A DNA stretch of 64,000 nt from Shinella curvata (GTDB taxonomy: Bacteria > Pseudomonadota > Alphaproteobacteria > Rhizobiales > Rhizobiaceae): the NCBI RefSeq assembly GCF_022899935.1, contig NZ_JALJCJ010000005.1, positions 1-64,000 on the forward strand. Direction: 5' to 3'. The position numbers and the translations under genes were made by a program. Within the stretch, counting starts at the first letter, position 1; the number at the start of each line of letters is the position of its first letter. Positions 60,402 to 64,000 of this stretch are shown here, one piece after another. The notes under the pieces were generated by a model. The model searched no databases. It saw only the letters and a list, made by a program, of their open reading frames with translations, and had not been told where the DNA came from.

Positions 60402-60426
60402 CTGACGCTGAAAAAAGACGCGTCAG
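60402..60426. repeat. inverted repeat upstream of the small ORF
   Basis: CTGACGC (60402-60408) and GCGTCAG (60420-60426) with an A-rich spacer, 23 bases before the 30-codon ORF start. A possible operator or mRNA hairpin. Confidence 0.35.
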
Positions 60427-60875
60427 GTGTGGACCGAAACAAAACGCATGCGGCCCTCATGCGATGCTGCAACACATAATAGGGTCTCCTTCCGATGTCA
60501 ATGGAATCCATAAGATTTTGGAATAAATTGCTGTCGAATTTGTGTGACAATTCGAATCGCAAAATAATGTTCGCGCTCGCAGCATTTTTCAGAAAAATAT
60601 GTCGCAAAGACGAACATTCCGGGGAAATGCCGTGGCGCAACCTTGCGGGGCGCCACGCACTTCGTCACTTTCGTCAAGCGGGCAACTTCATTACATTGGG
60701 CAAAATGGTTCAGTTGCGCTGAGGACACACACGCGAAGCGAAGCGGGGAAAAAACGCTGTGGGACCATTCTTTTTTTGCGAGGGACTCGATCTGGGGTCC
60801 AAACATGAATAAAGAGTGAATCGCAAATATGTTCCGTTAAGTTTAGTAGGCCGCGACGGCCGGCAGGATAGACCC
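60427..60875. other. AT-rich gene-free region with palindrome
   Basis: Markedly lower GC than the rest of the window, with no supportable gene. It contains the perfect inverted repeat TCGAATT-TGTGTGAC-AATTCGA (60534-60555), a likely regulator site or transcript hairpin. It must hold the promoters of the divergent small genes and the outer-membrane efflux gene. Confidence 0.45.
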
Positions 60876-62300
60876 ATGAATTTCACCAGGACGCTTTTTC
60901 CTCTGAGCATGCTCCTCCTGTCAGGCTGCGTCGTCGGCCCCGACTACCAGAAGCCTGAGACCGCTCTCCCCGCGAAATTCTCGGAAAGCAAGTCGGCAAG
61001 CGCCGACAATGTGACGCTCAATCCCTGGTGGGAATCCTTCCGCGACAAGCGCCTCAACGACCTCGTCCATCAGGGCATGGGTGAAAACCTTACCGTTCTG
61101 CAGGCGTTGCAGCGCATCGAAGCGGCCGAGGCGAATGTCATCGTCGCGGGTGCCGGCGCCCTGCCGAGCCTCGGCGCGTCGGCCAGTGGCAATGTGAGCG
61201 GCCAGGACGGCAGCTATCTGCGCCGCACCACAGGCAGCGATCACTCCCAGTCGAAGTCCATCAATGCCGGCCTCAGCGCATCGTGGCTGATCGACTTCTT
61301 CGGCCAGTATCGCCGCCAGAAGGAAGCTGCCAACGCTTCGCTCGACGCCGCCTATGACGACGTCAACGTCGCCCGCCTCGCCTATTTCTCCGATTTGGTG
61401 TCGAGCTACGTCAATGCGCGCTATTATCAGGAAGCGCTGGCGCTCAACCGCAAGAACTTGGTATCGCGCCGCGAGACGCTGAAACTCACCAACGAGATCA
61501 AGGAAGCGGGTGCCGCTTCCAGCCTCGACGTCCTGCAGTCCGAAGGCCTCGTCAACCAGACGCTCGCCAACCTGCCGGCGCTCGAAACCGGCTTCCACCA
61601 GGCGGCCAACCACATCGCGACCCTGCTCGGCGTTCCCGCCAGCACGATCACCTCCAGCCTGCTCAAGGGATCCGCCCAGCCGATGCCGCGTTATGCAACG
61701 CGCACCGGCATTCCGGCCGATCTCATCCGCAACCGCCCGGATATCCGCGCGGCCGAGCGCCGTCTTCAGGCCGCCACGGCAGCCATCGGCGTGGCGGAAG
61801 CCGATCTCTATCCGAGCATCGAACTCGGCGGCTCGATCGGCGCGGCGCGCAACTTCAATGCAAGGGTCGGCAGCCTTTCCAGCTGGTCCTTCGGCCCGTC
61901 GCTCTCGCTGCCGATTTTCAACGGCGGCGCGCTCAAGGCCCAGGTCAAGATCGCACGGTCGGAAGCCGAGCAGCAGTATCTGACATGGAAGTCCACGGTG
62001 CTGAACGCCGTCGAGGAAGTCGAGAACGCCCAAACGGCGCTCATTCGCGACTACCAGACGGTCGCGGCCCAGCGGAAGGTCGTCGACACCTTCGACCAGA
62101 CCCTGGTGCTCGCCCGCGAAAGCTATCGCGGCGGCGCCAGCACCATCCTCGACGTGCTCGATGCCGAACGCAACGTCGCCGATGCCCGCCTGTCGCTCGC
62201 TGCGGCAATCCGCCAGCTCGCCCGCGACTACGTCTCGCTGAACGTCGCCATCGGCGGCGGATCCGCGATCGGCACGCCGGCCGTCGTCGCCACCAAGTAA
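60876..62300 (+). CDS. outer-membrane efflux lipoprotein (NodT/OprM family)
   Basis: 474 residues. The lipoprotein signal LLLSGCVVGPDYQKPE carries the lipobox at about 12-15 after MNFTRTLF. NPWWESFRDKRLNDLV, the TolC-fold repeats (QALQRIEAAEANVIVAGAGALPSL) and RNRPDIRAAERRLQAATAAIGVAEADLYPSI define the NodT/OprM trimeric exit duct. AGGATAG precedes the start; the frame extends to 60816 without support. No pump gene is adjacent, so it may serve the two RND systems at 16-21 kb and 48-53 kb, neither of which has its own channel. It abuts the convergent GntR gene with no gap. Confidence 0.92.
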   Translation: MNFTRTLFPLSMLLLSGCVVGPDYQKPETALPAKFSESKSASADNVTLNPWWESFRDKRLNDLVHQGMGENLTVLQALQRIEAAEANVIVAGAGALPSLGASASGNVSGQDGSYLRRTTGSDHSQSKSINAGLSASWLIDFFGQYRRQKEAANASLDAAYDDVNVARLAYFSDLVSSYVNARYYQEALALNRKNLVSRRETLKLTNEIKEAGAASSLDVLQSEGLVNQTLANLPALETGFHQAANHIATLLGVPASTITSSLLKGSAQPMPRYATRTGIPADLIRNRPDIRAAERRLQAATAAIGVAEADLYPSIELGGSIGAARNFNARVGSLSSWSFGPSLSLPIFNGGALKAQVKIARSEAEQQYLTWKSTVLNAVEEVENAQTALIRDYQTVAAQRKVVDTFDQTLVLARESYRGGASTILDVLDAERNVADARLSLAAAIRQLARDYVSLNVAIGGGSAIGTPAVVATK

Positions 62301-62975
62301 CTAGACGGCAAAAAACCCTTCGAGCGCTGCGGCCGTCAGGCCGTAGTGCTCGCGAAGGGCGCTCGCCGCGCCCTCCGCGTCGCGCGCCAGTGCGAGTTCC
62401 ATCACCCGGCGATGCTCGCCCGCGACATCCCGCGCACCGTCGTCCAGGCTGACCGACAGGCGCCGATAGCGGTCCGCCCGCGAAAACAGCTTCTCACAGA
62501 TTTCCAGCAGGATTGGTGACCCGCAGGCCGAAACCAGCGCGGCATGGAAGGCCGCATGCCGCACCTCCCAATCCTCACGCATCGCCGTGGGCATATCGTC
62601 CCGCACCTGCGGAATGCGCACCATCAGATGATGCGCGGCAATGAGCCTTGCCTCCCAATCCGCGTCGCCGTTCAGCACCGATAGCCTGAGCGCCTCGCCC
62701 TCGCAGAGCTGTCGCGTCGCCGTGACGTCGCGCAGTTCCTCCAGCGACAGCGGCGCGACGCTGTAACCACGGTGATCGTCGAGCACCGTAAAGCCCTCCG
62801 CCGTCAATCGCGCCAGGGCTTCGCGCACCGGCGTGACGCTCATGTTGCAGAGCGTCTGGAGATCGGCGAAGCGCAAGCGGTCGCCCGGCTTGAAATCCCC
62901 GGCGCCGATCGCCTGACGGATCGCCTCGTACGCGTCCCCCGCAAGCGTCCGGCTGCCTGTGCGCTTCTGCTCCAT
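62301..62975 (-). CDS. GntR-family (FCD) transcriptional regulator
   Basis: 224 residues. The N-terminal winged helix-turn-helix is YEAIRQAIGAGDFKPGDRLRFADLQTLCNMSVTPVREALARLTAEGF (about 16-62). The C-terminal FCD helical domain has the expected metal-site residues (EWEVRHAAFHAAL-type segment DWEVRHAAFHAALVSA and late EHRRVMELALARD). It is divergent from the FAH-family gene, with a perfect 14-base palindrome between them, so it probably controls that gene and itself in response to an organic acid. Confidence 0.9.
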   Translation of the reverse strand: MEQKRTGSRTLAGDAYEAIRQAIGAGDFKPGDRLRFADLQTLCNMSVTPVREALARLTAEGFTVLDDHRGYSVAPLSLEELRDVTATRQLCEGEALRLSVLNGDADWEARLIAAHHLMVRIPQVRDDMPTAMREDWEVRHAAFHAALVSACGSPILLEICEKLFSRADRYRRLSVSLDDGARDVAGEHRRVMELALARDAEGAASALREHYGLTAAALEGFFAV

Positions 62976-63003
62976 ATCGCCTCACATTTTATAAGATGGA
63001 AAA

Positions 63004-63017
63004 GATTTTCGAAAATC
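63004..63017. promoter_or_regulatory. perfect palindrome, likely GntR operator
   Basis: GATTTTCGAAAATC is fully self-complementary and lies between the divergent GntR gene (29 bases away) and the FAH gene. TTGACT directly downstream (63019-63024) could be the -35 of the FAH promoter. Binding by the adjacent regulator is inferred. Confidence 0.6.
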
Positions 63018-63106
63018 GTTGACTCCATGTAAAACCGGATAGAAGGTGCATGCAACCGAAATCGGCCACGCCGGCATCAAGGGCCGGCATTTGAATGGAG
63101 ACGGAT

Positions 63107-63946
63107 ATGAAATTGGTGCGCTTTGGCGCGGCGGGCGCGGAAAAGCCCGGATTGATCGACGCGGACGGCAATATCCGCGACCTCTCGGGCATCGTTGCGG
63201 ATATTTCCGGCGACGTGCTCGGCCGCGCCGGGCAGGAGCGTCTGCGCGCGCTCGACCCGAAGAGCCTGCCGCTTGCGCCGGAAGGCAGCCGCTACGGCGC
63301 CTGCGTTGGCCGCGTCGGCAACTTCATCGCCGTCGGCCTCAACTATGCCGACCACGCTGCTGAGAGCGGTATGGCGGTGCCGGCCGAACCCGTCCTGTTC
63401 AACAAGGCTCCCTCCTGCATCGGCGGCCCAGACGATACGATCCTCATTCCGCGCGGCTCTGAAAAGACCGACTGGGAAGTCGAGCTTGCCGTCGTCATCG
63501 GCGAGCGTGCGTCCTACGTCTCCGAGGCCGATGCGTTGAACTATGTGGCGGGCTACTGCGTCTGCAACGACATTTCCGAGCGGGCCTACCAGATCGAGCG
63601 TGGTGGACAGTGGACCAAGGGCAAGGGCTGCCCGACCTTCGGTCCGATCGGCCCCTGGCTGGTGACGACGGACGAGGTGGATACGGCCGACCTCGCCATG
63701 ACGCTCAGCGTCAACGGCGAACTGGTGCAGAACGGCTCGTCGAGCACCATGGTCTTCAAGGTGCCGTTCCTCATCCACTACATCTCGCAGTTCATGGTTC
63801 TGGAGCCCGGCGACGTTATCACAACGGGCACGCCGCCCGGCGTCGGCATGGGCATGAAGCCCCCGCGCTACCTGAAGCCGGGCGACCGCATGGAAGTCTC
63901 CATCGCCGGCCTCGGCACGCAGCACCAGGTCGTGGCGGCGGGTTAA
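63107..63946 (+). CDS. fumarylacetoacetate hydrolase-family protein
   Basis: 279 residues. An N-terminal small domain precedes the FAH catalytic core: VGLNYADHAAESGM, PVLFNKAPSCIGGPDDTI, the metal-binding DWEVELAVVIG (E-x-E) and NDISERAYQIERGGQWTKGKGCPTFGPIGPW. Close relatives hydrolyse 2,4-dioxo acids in the L-fucose/L-rhamnose oxidative routes or are annotated as ureidoglycolate lyase; which applies here cannot be decided. ATG 63107 is preferred because of GGAG; 63095 is also open. A terminator follows. Confidence 0.88.
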   Translation: MKLVRFGAAGAEKPGLIDADGNIRDLSGIVADISGDVLGRAGQERLRALDPKSLPLAPEGSRYGACVGRVGNFIAVGLNYADHAAESGMAVPAEPVLFNKAPSCIGGPDDTILIPRGSEKTDWEVELAVVIGERASYVSEADALNYVAGYCVCNDISERAYQIERGGQWTKGKGCPTFGPIGPWLVTTDEVDTADLAMTLSVNGELVQNGSSSTMVFKVPFLIHYISQFMVLEPGDVITTGTPPGVGMGMKPPRYLKPGDRMEVSIAGLGTQHQVVAAG

Positions 63947-63964
63947 GCAATCCCTGAAAAAGCG

Positions 63965-63993
63965 AGAGGGGCCTCAAGGGCCCCTCTTTCGTT
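63965..63993 (+). terminator. intrinsic terminator of the FAH gene
   Basis: AGAGGGGCC (63965-63973) pairs with GGCCCCTCT (63979-63987), followed by TTCGTTT. Confidence 0.85.
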
Positions 63994-64000
63994 TCAGCGA

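Noticed and set aside
60380-60640. Extension of the 30-codon frame to 117 codons
   Set aside because: No ribosome site at the upstream ATG and a composition typical of non-coding AT-rich DNA; only the last 30 codons have a start signal.
1-64000. CRISPR arrays, tRNA/rRNA genes, transposases, integrases or phage genes
   Set aside because: I looked for regularly spaced repeats, tRNA cloverleaf arms with CCA-type ends and mobile-element proteins and found none.

Overview
The window is a chromosome-like stretch of a high-GC alphaproteobacterium, most probably a member of the Rhizobiaceae (Rhizobium, Agrobacterium, Ensifer or Shinella type). The grounds are a SmoE-type polyol transporter, a preTA/hydA/RutR pyrimidine block, an ExoD-family protein, a livHMGF operon with a DUF6867 gene, soxBDAG, RkpRST/KpsSC-type capsule export genes and a 'urease operon accessory' protein. 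It is almost fully coding. I found about 54 protein genes and no rRNA, tRNA, CRISPR array, insertion sequence or phage gene.

Layout. (1) 0.2-2.8 kb: polyol ABC binding protein (SmoE type) with a SorC-family regulator; the rest of that operon lies off the left edge. (2) 2.9-16.1 kb: reductive pyrimidine catabolism. preT-preA reduce uracil/thymine. The M20 amidohydrolase (beta-ureidopropionase) and dihydropyrimidinase open and deamidate the ring. An NMT1/THI5-type ABC transporter (ATPase, two permeases, binding protein) probably imports the substrate, and a clear RutR homologue sits divergent to the hydrolase operon. I see RutR-like operators before both the hydrolase operon and preT. Mixed in are an ExoD-family protein, an EamA permease, a coupled small secreted protein, an antisense cupin gene and a tiny four-helix membrane protein inside the transporter operon. 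(3) 16.3-21.1 kb: RND efflux pair. (4) 21.1-25.0 kb: a Crp/Fnr regulator with a perfect FNR box, then ureE, a GGDEF protein and three small urease-associated genes without any urease structural gene. (5) 25.2-30.9 kb: branched-chain amino acid ABC operon livH-M-G-F-DUF6867-livK. (6) 31.0-38.8 kb: dimethylglycine/sarcosine demethylation (a DMGDH-like flavoprotein and heterotetrameric sarcosine oxidase). (7) 38.9-47.8 kb: cysQ and two convergent capsule export/assembly operons (kpsEMT on +, export lipoprotein-kpsC-kpsS on -). (8) 48.1-53.9 kb: a TriABC-like RND pump with two adaptors, preceded by a structured, probably attenuator-like RNA with a 33-codon leader ORF. (9) 53.9-56.3 kb: chemoreceptor. 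(10) 56.6-59.9 kb: a quinone/electrophile detoxification set (two glyoxalase-fold dioxygenases, one fused to a carboxylesterase, and an FMN reductase). (11) 60.0-64.0 kb: small Rhizobiaceae-type genes, an orphan outer-membrane efflux lipoprotein, a GntR regulator and an FAH-family hydrolase.

Most interesting: the leader ORF plus terminator RNA upstream of the dual-adaptor pump (53.6-53.8 kb), the two-operator RutR module with unexplained extra genes, the fused dioxygenase-esterase cluster, the urease satellite genes without urease, and several precise operator-like palindromes. Functions are assigned from sequence reading and family memory; no database search was run.
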